Source: Aquibium pacificus
Lineage (GTDB): Bacteria; Pseudomonadota; Alphaproteobacteria; Rhizobiales; Rhizobiaceae
Length of the DNA stretch: 64,000 nucleotides
Assembly: GCF_040839445.1 (NCBI RefSeq)
Contig: NZ_JBDPGJ010000001.1
Coordinates: 620,001 to 684,000, forward strand
Reading direction: 5' to 3'
How positions within the stretch are numbered: the first letter of the stretch is position 1; each line of letters opens with the position of its first letter. A program made the position numbers and the translations under genes. Below are positions 25,623-33,848 of the stretch, in pieces. The notes under the pieces are model-generated. The model was not told the DNA's origin. It saw nothing but the letters and a program-made list of their open reading frames with translations, and searched no databases.

Positions 25623-27362
25623 ATGAACAAGCCCGAGACCTTTGCGACCGCCGGGAAGGCGATTCCGACCCACGAGCCGCCCCATGGCGGCATGCCCGAC
25701 GCGCCGCGCAAATACCATGCCTATCCGCAGGTGAACCTCGCCGACCGCACATGGCCGTCGAAGCGCATCGAGAAGGCGCCGATCTGGTGCTCGGTCGACC
25801 TGCGCGACGGCAACCAGGCACTAGTCGACCCGATGGGGCACGACCGCAAGGCGCGCATGTTCGCCCTGCTGCTCGACATGGGTTTTCGTGAGATCGAGAT
25901 CGGCTTCCCCTCGGCCTCGCAGACCGACTTCGACTTCGCCCGCTGGTGCATCGAGGAAGGCAACGTTCTCGACGAGGTCGATCTGCAGGTGTTGGTGCAG
26001 TGCCGCCCCGAACTGATCACCCGCACCTTTGAGGCGCTCGAGGGCTCGAAGACGCCCATCGTCCATTTCTACAACTCCACGAGCGAGTTGCAGCGGCGCG
26101 TGGTGTTCGAGAAGGACGTCGCCGGGATCAAACGGATCGCTACCGACGCAGCCAAGATGATCACCGACATGGCGGCCAAGTCGGGCGGCGGCTACCGCTT
26201 CGAGTATTCGCCTGAAAGCTTCACCGGGACCGAGCTCGAAGTCGCGCTGGAGATCTGCAACGCGGTCGCCGAGATCGTGAAGCCGACTCCCCGCAACAAG
26301 CTGATCTTCAACCTGCCGGCCACCGTCGAGATGTCGACGCCCAACATCTATGCCGACCAGATCGAGTGGATGTGCCGCAACCTCGACAACCGCGACAGCC
26401 TGATCGTCTCGCTGCATCCGCACAATGACCGCGGCACCGGGATCGCCGCGACCGAACTGGGGCTGATGGCCGGCGCCGACCGGGTCGAGGGCACGCTGTT
26501 CGGCAATGGAGAGCGCACCGGCAACGTCGACATCGTGACGCTGGCGTTGAACATGTACACCCAGGGCGTCGACCCGGAACTCGACTGTTCGGACATCACC
26601 CGTATGAAGGAGGTGTACGAGTATTCGAACCAGATGAAGATCCCGGAACGCCATCCCTATGTAGGCGAACTGGTCTACACCGCCTTCTCTGGCTCGCACC
26701 AGGACGCCATCAACAAGGGCATGAAGGCAAAGGCGAAGGCCAACAAGGAGCTCTGGGAGGTTCCCTACCTGCCGATCGACCCGCAGGACGTCGGCCGCAC
26801 CTACGAGGCGATCATCCGCATTAACTCGCAGTCGGGCAAGGGCGGCATCGCCTACATCATGCAGGCGGACTACGGGCTCAACCTGCCGCGCAACCTGCAG
26901 ATCGAGTTCTCCAAGGACATCCAGGCGGTCACCGACGCCGAAGGCAAGGAACTGTCGTCGAAGCGCATCCACGAACGCTTCATCGACCGCTACGTCGATC
27001 AGCCCGGCGCGCGGCTGAAGTTCCTCGATCATCACACCTATCCAGACACCTCGGCCAAGGGCCGTCGCATCGTGGAAGCGACGATCACCGACGGTGGCCG
27101 GGAGGTGACGATCACCGGCTCCGGCACGGGGCCGATCGACGGCTTCGTCGACGCCCTTTCGCGCCACATCGGCATTCCGATGACCGTGCTCGATTATTCC
27201 GAGCATTCCATGCAGCGCGGTTCCAACGCGGCCGCCATCAGCTACATGGAGGTCGAGCATCCGGATGGAAAGCTGTTCGGGGCGGGCATCAACACCAACA
27301 TCGTGGCGGCTTCGCTCGAGGCGATCGTTTCGGCGGCTAACCGCATCCTTGCGATGCGGTGA
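25623..27362 (+). CDS. leuA: 2-isopropylmalate synthase, long (type 2) form
   Basis: Condenses acetyl-CoA and 2-oxoisovalerate to 2-isopropylmalate, the committed step of leucine synthesis. The 579-residue protein starts its TIM barrel with WCSVDLRDGNQALVDPM (metal-binding Asp and substrate Arg), continues with the metal-binding HxH in SLHPHNDRGTG and the GNGERTGN motif, and ends with the leucine-sensing regulatory domain (ITGSGTGPIDGFVDAL, GAGINTNIVAASL). The ATG at 25623 follows GGGAGAG; an in-frame ATG at 25578 overlaps the attenuator and lacks a site. It is regulated by leucine feedback (family knowledge) and probably by the leader peptide upstream. Confidence 0.96.
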   Translation: MNKPETFATAGKAIPTHEPPHGGMPDAPRKYHAYPQVNLADRTWPSKRIEKAPIWCSVDLRDGNQALVDPMGHDRKARMFALLLDMGFREIEIGFPSASQTDFDFARWCIEEGNVLDEVDLQVLVQCRPELITRTFEALEGSKTPIVHFYNSTSELQRRVVFEKDVAGIKRIATDAAKMITDMAAKSGGGYRFEYSPESFTGTELEVALEICNAVAEIVKPTPRNKLIFNLPATVEMSTPNIYADQIEWMCRNLDNRDSLIVSLHPHNDRGTGIAATELGLMAGADRVEGTLFGNGERTGNVDIVTLALNMYTQGVDPELDCSDITRMKEVYEYSNQMKIPERHPYVGELVYTAFSGSHQDAINKGMKAKAKANKELWEVPYLPIDPQDVGRTYEAIIRINSQSGKGGIAYIMQADYGLNLPRNLQIEFSKDIQAVTDAEGKELSSKRIHERFIDRYVDQPGARLKFLDHHTYPDTSAKGRRIVEATITDGGREVTITGSGTGPIDGFVDALSRHIGIPMTVLDYSEHSMQRGSNAAAISYMEVEHPDGKLFGAGINTNIVAASLEAIVSAANRILAMR

Positions 27363-27398
27363 CGGGACGGTATCCTCGCGCATGATCCGGGGGGAAGG

Positions 27399-28160
27399 AT
27401 GAGTGGCGACATCCACGCGCGCGTACAGGGGAAAGGCCTGGAAACGGTCGTTCTCCTGCACGGCTTCGGCGGGCATCACGACGTCTGGTACGACATCCAG
27501 CCCGCGCTCGCGCCGGTCGCCCGCGTGCTGGCATATGATCTCCCCGGACACGGCCGCTCGCTCGGCTACCCGGGGGCCGGGCCGGCGCACGTCGCCGCCA
27601 AGGCGGTCCTCGCCGATCTCGGTGCCCGCGGCATCGCGCGGGCCCACCTGGTCGGGCACTCGATGGGCGGCGCCATCGCGGTCCTTGCCGCGCTCCGGTC
27701 GCCGGAGACGGTCGCGTCGCTGACGCTGCTCGCGCCGGGCGGTTTCGGCCCGGAAATCAACTTCGACCTTCTCAGGCGTTATGCGGCGGCCACCAACGCG
27801 GACGATCTGCGGGCCTGCATGGACGAGATGTCGGCGCCGGGTTTCACCATGCCGACGAAGTACGTCGCGGGACTGGTCGCCACCCGCGGTGTCGCGGGTC
27901 AGCGCGAGAAGCTGATCGAGATTGCCGCCCTGATCACCAAGGGAGACCGGCAGGGGGAGATTCCGCGCGATTCATTGGCATCGCTCGCCATGCCGGTGCG
28001 GGTGGTCTGGGGTACGGAGGACACGGTCCTGCCGTATTCGCAGACGGCGGGGCTGCCCACGAACCTGTCGCTGGAGACCTTGCCGGGGAAGGGACATATG
28101 CTCCTTGAAGAAGCGCGGGAAACGGTCGTGCGCGCCATACGCAAGGCGGTGCGTTCGTAG
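27399..28160 (+). CDS. Alpha/beta hydrolase of unknown substrate
   Basis: A 253-residue alpha/beta hydrolase. The oxyanion segment LLHGFGGHHDVW, the nucleophile elbow GHSMGG with Ser88, the acid in VVWGTEDTVLP and the catalytic His in GKGHMLLEEA give a complete triad. The lid (about 125-170) is short. Similar proteins are annotated as esterases or AcoC-like hydrolases, and sequence alone does not choose. It follows leuA by 36 bases on the same strand with no visible terminator, so it may be cotranscribed, although no leucine-pathway role is known for such enzymes. Confidence 0.85.
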   Translation: MSGDIHARVQGKGLETVVLLHGFGGHHDVWYDIQPALAPVARVLAYDLPGHGRSLGYPGAGPAHVAAKAVLADLGARGIARAHLVGHSMGGAIAVLAALRSPETVASLTLLAPGGFGPEINFDLLRRYAAATNADDLRACMDEMSAPGFTMPTKYVAGLVATRGVAGQREKLIEIAALITKGDRQGEIPRDSLASLAMPVRVVWGTEDTVLPYSQTAGLPTNLSLETLPGKGHMLLEEARETVVRAIRKAVRS

Positions 28161-28173
28161 GGGTCGCTTCCGA

Positions 28174-29622
28174 CTATGCCGAACGCGCCCATCTGGCGCG
28201 GCTCTCCGAGGCTACCAGCGTCTGCTTGCTCGCCCAGACTGCGATGTCCTGCCGCCGCCCTTCCAGATGATTGGCCCCAAGGAACACGAAGTCCTCGAGC
28301 ATCGCGTCCGCGGCGTCCGGCCGTCTTTCCTTTATGTCGGCGACCAGCTGATCGCTCACCACCGCCATACGCCCGATCACCCGCGTGAGTTCCTCGAGCC
28401 GGCTCGCGACGTTGACAGTGTCGCCGATGACCCCGAGTTCCAGCCGCCGCTCGGTTCCGATGTTGCCGACCACGACGGGGCCGTAGTGCACCCCGAGCGC
28501 GATCTGGACGGCTTCCTCGCCGCGTGCGAGGCGGCGCGCGTTGAGTGCGGTGACATCCTCCAGGATGGCCTTCACGCAGGCCATGGCATTGAGGGAATCG
28601 TCCGGCCTCGGCTCCGGCGTTCCGAAGGTCGCCATGACGCCATCGCCGATAAACTTGTCGAGCGTGCCGCCGTGTCGGAAGACTGCCTCTTCGAGAAGCG
28701 CGTGGACCTCGCGCAGGAGGGAGATCGTCTGCGCCGGCGTGTGGCGCTCCGCCCATCGCGTGAAGCCGACGAGGTCGGCGAAGATGATCGCCGCCTTCAG
28801 TTCCCTGATCTGCTGGAGCGGCTCGTCCTGCCGCGCCAACTGGTCGACCGTGGACGGCGGGAAGTAGCGTGCCAGGTTGAGCCGCTGGCGCTCGATGACG
28901 GCATAGCGCCAGACCAGCCGGCGCGAGCGCCCGACACCACCCGCCATGATCATGGCGACGATGGCGAAGATGACGACCGTCTGGAAGAGGACGCTCAGAT
29001 CGACGGTGGTCGGATTGGCCATGAGGCGCATGCGGGTGACGACGTCGTTGAGGCCGATATCGCCATTTCCCGGCCATATCACGACACTGTCGGGAAGCCC
29101 CGCAAGCCAGCCGACACCAATTGTCCAGCTTAGCGCGCCGACGAAGCCGCCCCACAGGACAAGACGCGGGTTGTCGGCGAAGGCGAGGCCAGCCAGCAGC
29201 AGGAAAAGGTAGAGCGAGGTGTCGAAATGCAGCGTCATCTGCGGCGGCAGGTTCTCCGGCGCGAGCGGGTTCGGGTAGATGACCGCAAAGGTGAGAAGCG
29301 CGAAATCCACCGCGACGAAGAGATACAGATGCCACCGTTGCAGCCGGCCCAAGCGCTCCAGCAGAGAGGGAAGGAACCCGGTCGATATGAAGAACAGGAT
29401 CAGGGCCTGGTAATAGAAAGCCTCCGGATAAGGCGCTACGATCCCCAGCACGACGAGCATGGCGGCGAGCGACCACGTCCGGCCACGAAGCTGGAGGCGG
29501 CGGCCCTCCCGCTCATGGCCGCGGAAGGTCTCGTCCAGCAGCTGCGGAAAATTCGCACGGCGCCGCGCCCTACGCGTCGCGATCGCCGATCCAACGCGTT
29601 CCGCAAGGGCCATTCCGTCCAT
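28174..29622 (-). CDS. Membrane-bound class III adenylate cyclase
   Basis: An N-terminal membrane part with about six hydrophobic segments (LAAMLVVLGIVAPYPEAFYY, YQALILFFISTGFL, LYLFVAVDFALLTFAVIY, LFQTVVIFAIVAMIMAGG) is followed by a cytosolic cyclase homology domain. The catalytic domain keeps the metal aspartates (FADLVGFTRW and FIGDGVMATF), the adenine-selecting Lys in TLDKFIGDG and Asp in GVIGDTVNVASR with the transition-state Asn/Arg, which favours ATP over GTP. It should make cAMP. The start is uncertain: ATGs at 29622 and 29613 or a TTG at 29721 are in frame, and a TATAAA-like box near 29735 disfavours the longest form. It is divergent from the gene at 29771. Confidence 0.88.
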   Translation of the reverse strand: MDGMALAERVGSAIATRRARRRANFPQLLDETFRGHEREGRRLQLRGRTWSLAAMLVVLGIVAPYPEAFYYQALILFFISTGFLPSLLERLGRLQRWHLYLFVAVDFALLTFAVIYPNPLAPENLPPQMTLHFDTSLYLFLLLAGLAFADNPRLVLWGGFVGALSWTIGVGWLAGLPDSVVIWPGNGDIGLNDVVTRMRLMANPTTVDLSVLFQTVVIFAIVAMIMAGGVGRSRRLVWRYAVIERQRLNLARYFPPSTVDQLARQDEPLQQIRELKAAIIFADLVGFTRWAERHTPAQTISLLREVHALLEEAVFRHGGTLDKFIGDGVMATFGTPEPRPDDSLNAMACVKAILEDVTALNARRLARGEEAVQIALGVHYGPVVVGNIGTERRLELGVIGDTVNVASRLEELTRVIGRMAVVSDQLVADIKERRPDAADAMLEDFVFLGANHLEGRRQDIAVWASKQTLVASESRARWARSA

Positions 29623-29770
29623 CCAGCCAAGAGGTCTATCCGGCAAAGATATTGTTTCGTTCGCGCGATGCAAACGGAGTGCCAGCGCGGCGGCCGAAAT
29701 TCGCCTTTTGTTCGCGTGCAACTCTGTGTTAACGTTTTATAAACCATCCATTGTCCGGCGGAGACCCGAC

Positions 29771-30514
29771 ATGAACGACAGGGACAGGGTTGCCGGCGAG
29801 CGGCATGGCAGGCTCGCGGATGCCATCCGCGAGGTGAAGCTCGCTGCCGTGGAACGCGACGACGTGGTCGTGGATATGCGCGAAGCGGCCCGCATGCGGC
29901 TGGAACTCCTCGCACAGGAACTGGAGCCAATCTTCGATCAGGTGCCCGCCGAGGAGATCCTTTTCGACTTCGCCATCTCGTCGGGGACACAGCCGCGTCT
30001 GTGGATCGACGCGGTCAGCCATGTCGCGATGGGCCGCGACCGCCGCACCTACCGCTTCGTGCGCGATACGCGGCTCGGGCGCGTCGTCGTGGCGGAGTCG
30101 AGCGAGATCAGACCCGTCGCCGATCAGGTGACGCGCTACATCGCCGAGAGGATGGTGGAGCGTCAGCGCTGGCTGGACGGGACGACGGTGACGGTGCGCC
30201 CGCCCGTCGACCGGGAAGAAGCCGTGATCGCCAGAAAGCCCGAGAGGCAACGGGAACGGCCCGATTCTATCGCCCCAGCCGCGACAAACTCGAATGGCGA
30301 GAATCGTAACGGCAAATCGCTGCTCGCGTATGCGGCGGCGCCCGTGCAAGCAGGGGCCGAGACGGAGCCCGTCTCGAAGGCGGAGCCGCGAGTCAACAAA
30401 GTGCGGTCGTTCGTGTCGGCAGCCGGAATCGTGCTGTTCGGCGCCGCCGCCGGGCTGGCAATCCTCGCCGCCGTCTACTGGGACGAGGTCGCGGCTTACG
30501 TGGCGGCGTACTGA
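29771..30514 (+). CDS. Conserved hypothetical protein with one C-terminal membrane helix
   Basis: A 247-residue protein that I cannot assign to a function. The first 140 residues are mixed and charged, with LLAQELEPIFDQVPAEEILFDFAIS and a beta-rich segment around YRFVRDTRLGRVVVAES; residues 145-200 are low-complexity and probably disordered; the end is one strong membrane helix (AGIVLFGAAAGLAILAAVYW), so the bulk is probably cytosolic and tail-anchored. It is divergent from the adenylate cyclase with about 150 bp between starts and overlaps the convergent metallophosphoesterase by 19 bases. A link to cyclic-nucleotide signalling is only a neighbourhood guess. Confidence 0.7.
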   Translation: MNDRDRVAGERHGRLADAIREVKLAAVERDDVVVDMREAARMRLELLAQELEPIFDQVPAEEILFDFAISSGTQPRLWIDAVSHVAMGRDRRTYRFVRDTRLGRVVVAESSEIRPVADQVTRYIAERMVERQRWLDGTTVTVRPPVDREEAVIARKPERQRERPDSIAPAATNSNGENRNGKSLLAYAAAPVQAGAETEPVSKAEPRVNKVRSFVSAAGIVLFGAAAGLAILAAVYWDEVAAYVAAY

Positions 30515-31425
30515 GGTTCGGAGAAGAGATCCACGGTCTCTTCCGCCTTTACCCTGAAGGTCGGTGCTCCGTCGATGACGCCGCGACGGGTGAGATTCAC
30601 CTGCCACTTCCCGGCTTCTCCGCCGATTTCCAGAAGATTGTACTGCGCCGGCGGTTTCTCGCCTGCAGGACCCTGGCCGGCGGCAGGCACACCGATGACG
30701 GGAACATTGTTGTCCTTGCCGGCGATCCAGTAGAGCGTCGGCAAATGCGTGTGTCCGTGCAGGACCATCTCGGCGCCGTGGCGCCGCAAGGTCTTCTGGA
30801 AAAGCCCGATGCCGTAGAGCCGCTTGTGCGCCGTCGTCGCGCCACGCACGGGCGGGTGGTGGATCAGGATGATCCGGAACAAGCCCCGGTCGCGGGCAAT
30901 GTCGAGCAACTGCCCGACGCGCGCCGCCTGTTCGGCTCCGTAACTGCCGAGCGCCATGAACGGCGCCGTCGCACGCGCGGACGATACGCCGATAAGGGCG
31001 ACATTTTCCCGGGTCCTGAGATAGGGAAATCCGCTGCTGCTCTGGCTGACATGCGTCTTCTCGCCCGTCATGTAGGGACGCCAGGCCTTGCAAGCCTTGG
31101 CGAGTGCGCCGGGAACGTAGGCATCGTGATTTCCCGGCACGACGGAGACCGTTTCCGGGCTCCCGACGGTCGCCAGCCACTCGCGCGCGAGGTCGATTTC
31201 GGCATCTAGGGCAAGATTGACCAGATCCCCGGTGATCGCGACATGGTCGATCCCGCTGGTCTCCATGTCCGCAAGGAGAGCGTCGGTGACGCCGTTGTGC
31301 AGGAGCCGACGCCTGTTGCGCTGCCAGTTGACGTAGCCAGTGATCCGCTTGGACGCCAGTTCTCTGTAGGTTACATCGGGCAGGGGACCAAGATGGATGT
31401 CAGAAAGATGCGCAAGACGGAACAT
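30496..31425 (-). CDS. Calcineurin-like metallophosphoesterase
   Basis: A 309-residue phosphoesterase with all five metal motifs: HLSDIHLG, ITGDLVN, PGNHDAY, LIHHPP and VLHGHTHLP. The dinuclear site hydrolyses phosphomono- or diesters; cAMP phosphodiesterases of the CpdA type share this core. Its proximity to a membrane adenylate cyclase makes a cAMP role conceivable, but the C-terminal extension (about 255-309) differs from CpdA and other substrates are equally possible. The 3' end overlaps the preceding plus-strand gene by 19 bases. Confidence 0.88.
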   Translation of the reverse strand: MFRLAHLSDIHLGPLPDVTYRELASKRITGYVNWQRNRRRLLHNGVTDALLADMETSGIDHVAITGDLVNLALDAEIDLAREWLATVGSPETVSVVPGNHDAYVPGALAKACKAWRPYMTGEKTHVSQSSSGFPYLRTRENVALIGVSSARATAPFMALGSYGAEQAARVGQLLDIARDRGLFRIILIHHPPVRGATTAHKRLYGIGLFQKTLRRHGAEMVLHGHTHLPTLYWIAGKDNNVPVIGVPAAGQGPAGEKPPAQYNLLEIGGEAGKWQVNLTRRGVIDGAPTFRVKAEETVDLFSEPQYAAT

Positions 31426-31478
31426 GCTTACCTTCTAGTGCAGCCTGAGACGCCGATCCAGCCTTGCGGCCGCGGCCG

Positions 31479-31976
31479 ATGACAGGCCCGAACGAGGGGG
31501 CCTCCGGTCGCGCCGTGTGGCCGCGGATCCGCGGAAGACTGTTCCACGCCTATTTTCTCCTGAGGCGGCCGATGACGCTCGGCGTCCGGTGTATCGTCTA
31601 CAATGAGGCGGAGCGCTCGGTGTTCCTCGTCCGGCACACCTATGTTCCGGGCTGGCACCTGCCGGGCGGCGGCGTGGAAACGGGCGAGACGCTGTTCGAG
31701 GCGCTCGCGCACGAGCTTGCCGAGGAGGGGAACATCGAGATGACCGGGCCGCCTAGCCTTGTCGCCGTCTATCACAACTCCCTCGTGAGCCGCCGCGATC
31801 ACGTGGCGCTGTTCCTCGTCACCGGTTTCCGGCAGAGCTCGCCGAAGGCATCCGACCGGGAAATCGCCGAGGCCGGCTTTTTTCCGGTCGACCGGCTTCC
31901 GGCGGGCACGACGCGTGCGACCCGCGACCGCTTGGCGGAGCACTTCGAGAGCCGCCCGCCCGCCCATCGTTGGTAG
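31479..31976 (+). CDS. NUDIX hydrolase with a variant Nudix box
   Basis: A 165-residue NUDIX-fold protein with VRCIVYNEAERSVFLVRHTY leading into the Nudix box. The box reads GGVETGE, seven residues, then HELAEEGNI: the three metal-binding glutamates are present, but the usual Arg is His and the Gly is Asn. Activity on a nucleoside-diphosphate derivative is therefore likely but not assured. The ATG at 31479 is preferred; a TTG at 31464 is in frame. It is divergent from the metallophosphoesterase and faces the glutathione-dependent reductase gene, with a four-base gap between stops. Confidence 0.83.
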   Translation: MTGPNEGASGRAVWPRIRGRLFHAYFLLRRPMTLGVRCIVYNEAERSVFLVRHTYVPGWHLPGGGVETGETLFEALAHELAEEGNIEMTGPPSLVAVYHNSLVSRRDHVALFLVTGFRQSSPKASDREIAEAGFFPVDRLPAGTTRATRDRLAEHFESRPPAHRW

Positions 31977-31980
31977 TGGA

Positions 31981-32970
31981 TCAGGCGGCCCTGGCGAACC
32001 TGTCGCGGTCGTGCGGCGCTGCATAGTCGATAAGCGGCCCGCGCGGTACGATGCGGGTCGGATTGATGGTGGCGTGGCTGCCGTAGTAGTGATGCTTGAT
32101 GTGGAAGAGGTTCACCGTCTCGGCCACGCCCGGAACCTGATAGAGGTCGCGGGTGTAGTTCGACAGGTTCGGATAGTCCGCAATCCGGCGCAGGTTGCAC
32201 TTGAAGTGGCCGTAGTAGACCGGATCGAAGCGCACGAGCGTCGTGAACAGCCGCCAGTCCGCCTCGGTCACCACGTCGCCGGCCAGGTAGCGGCTGCGGC
32301 CGAGTTGCTCTTCGACCGCGTCCAGAGCGCCGAAGAGTTCGTCGAAGGCCTCCTCGTAGGCTTCCTGCGTTGTGGCGAAGCCGCATCTGTAGACGCCGTT
32401 GTTGATCGCACCGTAGACCCTGTCGTTCCAGGCATCGATGTCCTTGCGCAGCCCCTCCGGATAAAAATCGAGGGAGGCGTCGCCCCATTCGTCGAAGGCG
32501 CCGTTGAGCATGCGGATGATCTCGGAGGATTCGTTGGAGACGATCGTCTCCTCCTGCTTGTCCCACAGCACCGGAACCGTGACGCGGCCCGAATAGGTAC
32601 CATCAGCCTTCGTGTAGAGCTGGTGCAGGTAGTCGAACCCATAGAGGGTGTCGCCCGTGGAGCCGTCGCGCTCCTTGAACGTCCAGCCGTTCTCGCCCAT
32701 GAAATGATCAACGACCGAGAGCGAGATCACGTCCTCGAGCTTCTTGAGCTTGCGGAAGATCAGCGTGCGGTGCGCCCAGGGACAGGCGAGCGAGACGTAC
32801 AGATGATAGCGCCCGGGCTCGGCGCGGAAGGCGCGTGTACGCCCCTCCGCCGGCTGTCCGTCCCGCGTGATCCAGTCGCGGAACCGCGATTCCGATCGCT
32901 CGAAGCGGCCGCCGCTCTTCTTGGTGTCATACCACTTGTCCTGCCACTGACCGTCGACCAGCAATCCCAT
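31981..32970 (-). CDS. Glutathionyl-hydroquinone reductase (Xi-class GST)
   Basis: A 329-residue member of the YqjG/EcmB branch of glutathione transferases, which reduce glutathionyl-(hydro)quinones. The N-terminal thioredoxin-like domain carries the catalytic Cys in SLACPWAHRTLIF. NESSEIIRMLN contacts glutathione, and the C-terminal helical domain contains DAWNDRVYGAINNGVYRCGF and the conserved HFKCNLRRI, all typical. The ATG at 32970 follows AAGGAG; the frame extends nine codons further without support. A 280-bp divergent region separates it from the GNAT gene; I saw only short inverted repeats there. Confidence 0.92.
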   Translation of the reverse strand: MGLLVDGQWQDKWYDTKKSGGRFERSESRFRDWITRDGQPAEGRTRAFRAEPGRYHLYVSLACPWAHRTLIFRKLKKLEDVISLSVVDHFMGENGWTFKERDGSTGDTLYGFDYLHQLYTKADGTYSGRVTVPVLWDKQEETIVSNESSEIIRMLNGAFDEWGDASLDFYPEGLRKDIDAWNDRVYGAINNGVYRCGFATTQEAYEEAFDELFGALDAVEEQLGRSRYLAGDVVTEADWRLFTTLVRFDPVYYGHFKCNLRRIADYPNLSNYTRDLYQVPGVAETVNLFHIKHHYYGSHATINPTRIVPRGPLIDYAAPHDRDRFARAA

Positions 32971-33249
32971 GATCGTGCTCCTTTGCCCGCATTCCATCTA
33001 GGCCGCCGCGGCCAAAAGCCAAATGGGAACCGGTCTGAACAGTTCGTCACCTCTCGCTGGGAGCGTATCCGGCTCGCAAAAAAGGCGATGGACGGCATCG
33101 GTCTTTGATGCTAGCGGAAAACATCGGAGGAGATTTCAGCCGTGACACCGACCCGTATCGTGCGACGACGAATGAGCGCCAGCGCCTGAGAGCGCTAGAA
33201 ACGCCGCGCCCTGCGGCTTCATTCATCGCGACGAGACGGAAAAAATCCG

Positions 33250-33795
33250 ATGCACGACATCTCCTACGTGGCCGAAACGGCCGCCCATGATCATGAAATC
33301 GATCAGATCAACGCCGAGGCCTTCGGACCTGGCCGGTTCGCGCGCGCGGCCTACAAGATCCGCGAGGGCGGGCCGCACGAGCGCGATCTCTCCTTCGTCT
33401 CCCTGCATGGGGATATTGTGGTGGGAACGGTCCGGCTGACCCGCATCGCCATCGGCACGGGCCGTTCCCTGCTTCTCGGACCGCTCGCGGTCCGCCCCAC
33501 CTATAAGGACCTCGGAATCGGGCGCAAGTTGGTGCGAATTGCAGTAGAAGCGGCGGCGAAATCCGGGTGGAACTCCGTCATCCTCGTCGGCGACCCGCCA
33601 TATTACGGTCCGCTCGGATTCCTGCAGATCCCGATCGGCCAAATCACCATGCCACGCCCGGTCGACTATAATCGGCTGCTGATCCACGAGATTGAGGAAG
33701 GCGCGCTGGACGGACTGGAGGGCGCGATGACGCATGCGGACATGGCGTTCGTGCCGATGGCCGAATCGGACCTGAAACTGGCGGCTTCCGCCTAG
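33250..33795 (+). CDS. GNAT-family N-acetyltransferase
   Basis: A 181-residue GCN5-type acetyltransferase. The acetyl-CoA pyrophosphate loop is in LAVRPTYKDLGIGRKLV, followed by the long helix and ILVGDPPYYGPLGF, a pattern shared with the COG3153 branch (YhbS-like). The acceptor substrate is not identifiable. It stands alone between the divergent reductase gene and the convergent large cluster 40697-33849. Confidence 0.87.
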   Translation: MHDISYVAETAAHDHEIDQINAEAFGPGRFARAAYKIREGGPHERDLSFVSLHGDIVVGTVRLTRIAIGTGRSLLLGPLAVRPTYKDLGIGRKLVRIAVEAAAKSGWNSVILVGDPPYYGPLGFLQIPIGQITMPRPVDYNRLLIHEIEEGALDGLEGAMTHADMAFVPMAESDLKLAASA

Positions 33796-33848
33796 CGTAA
33801 AACGAGCGGGCGGTTTCGATGACGTCCGCGTGCTACCACGCGTATCGC

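Noticed and set aside
33105..33290. 61-codon frame between the hydroquinone reductase and the GNAT gene
   Set aside because: It overlaps the GNAT start and has no ribosome site or recognisable pattern.
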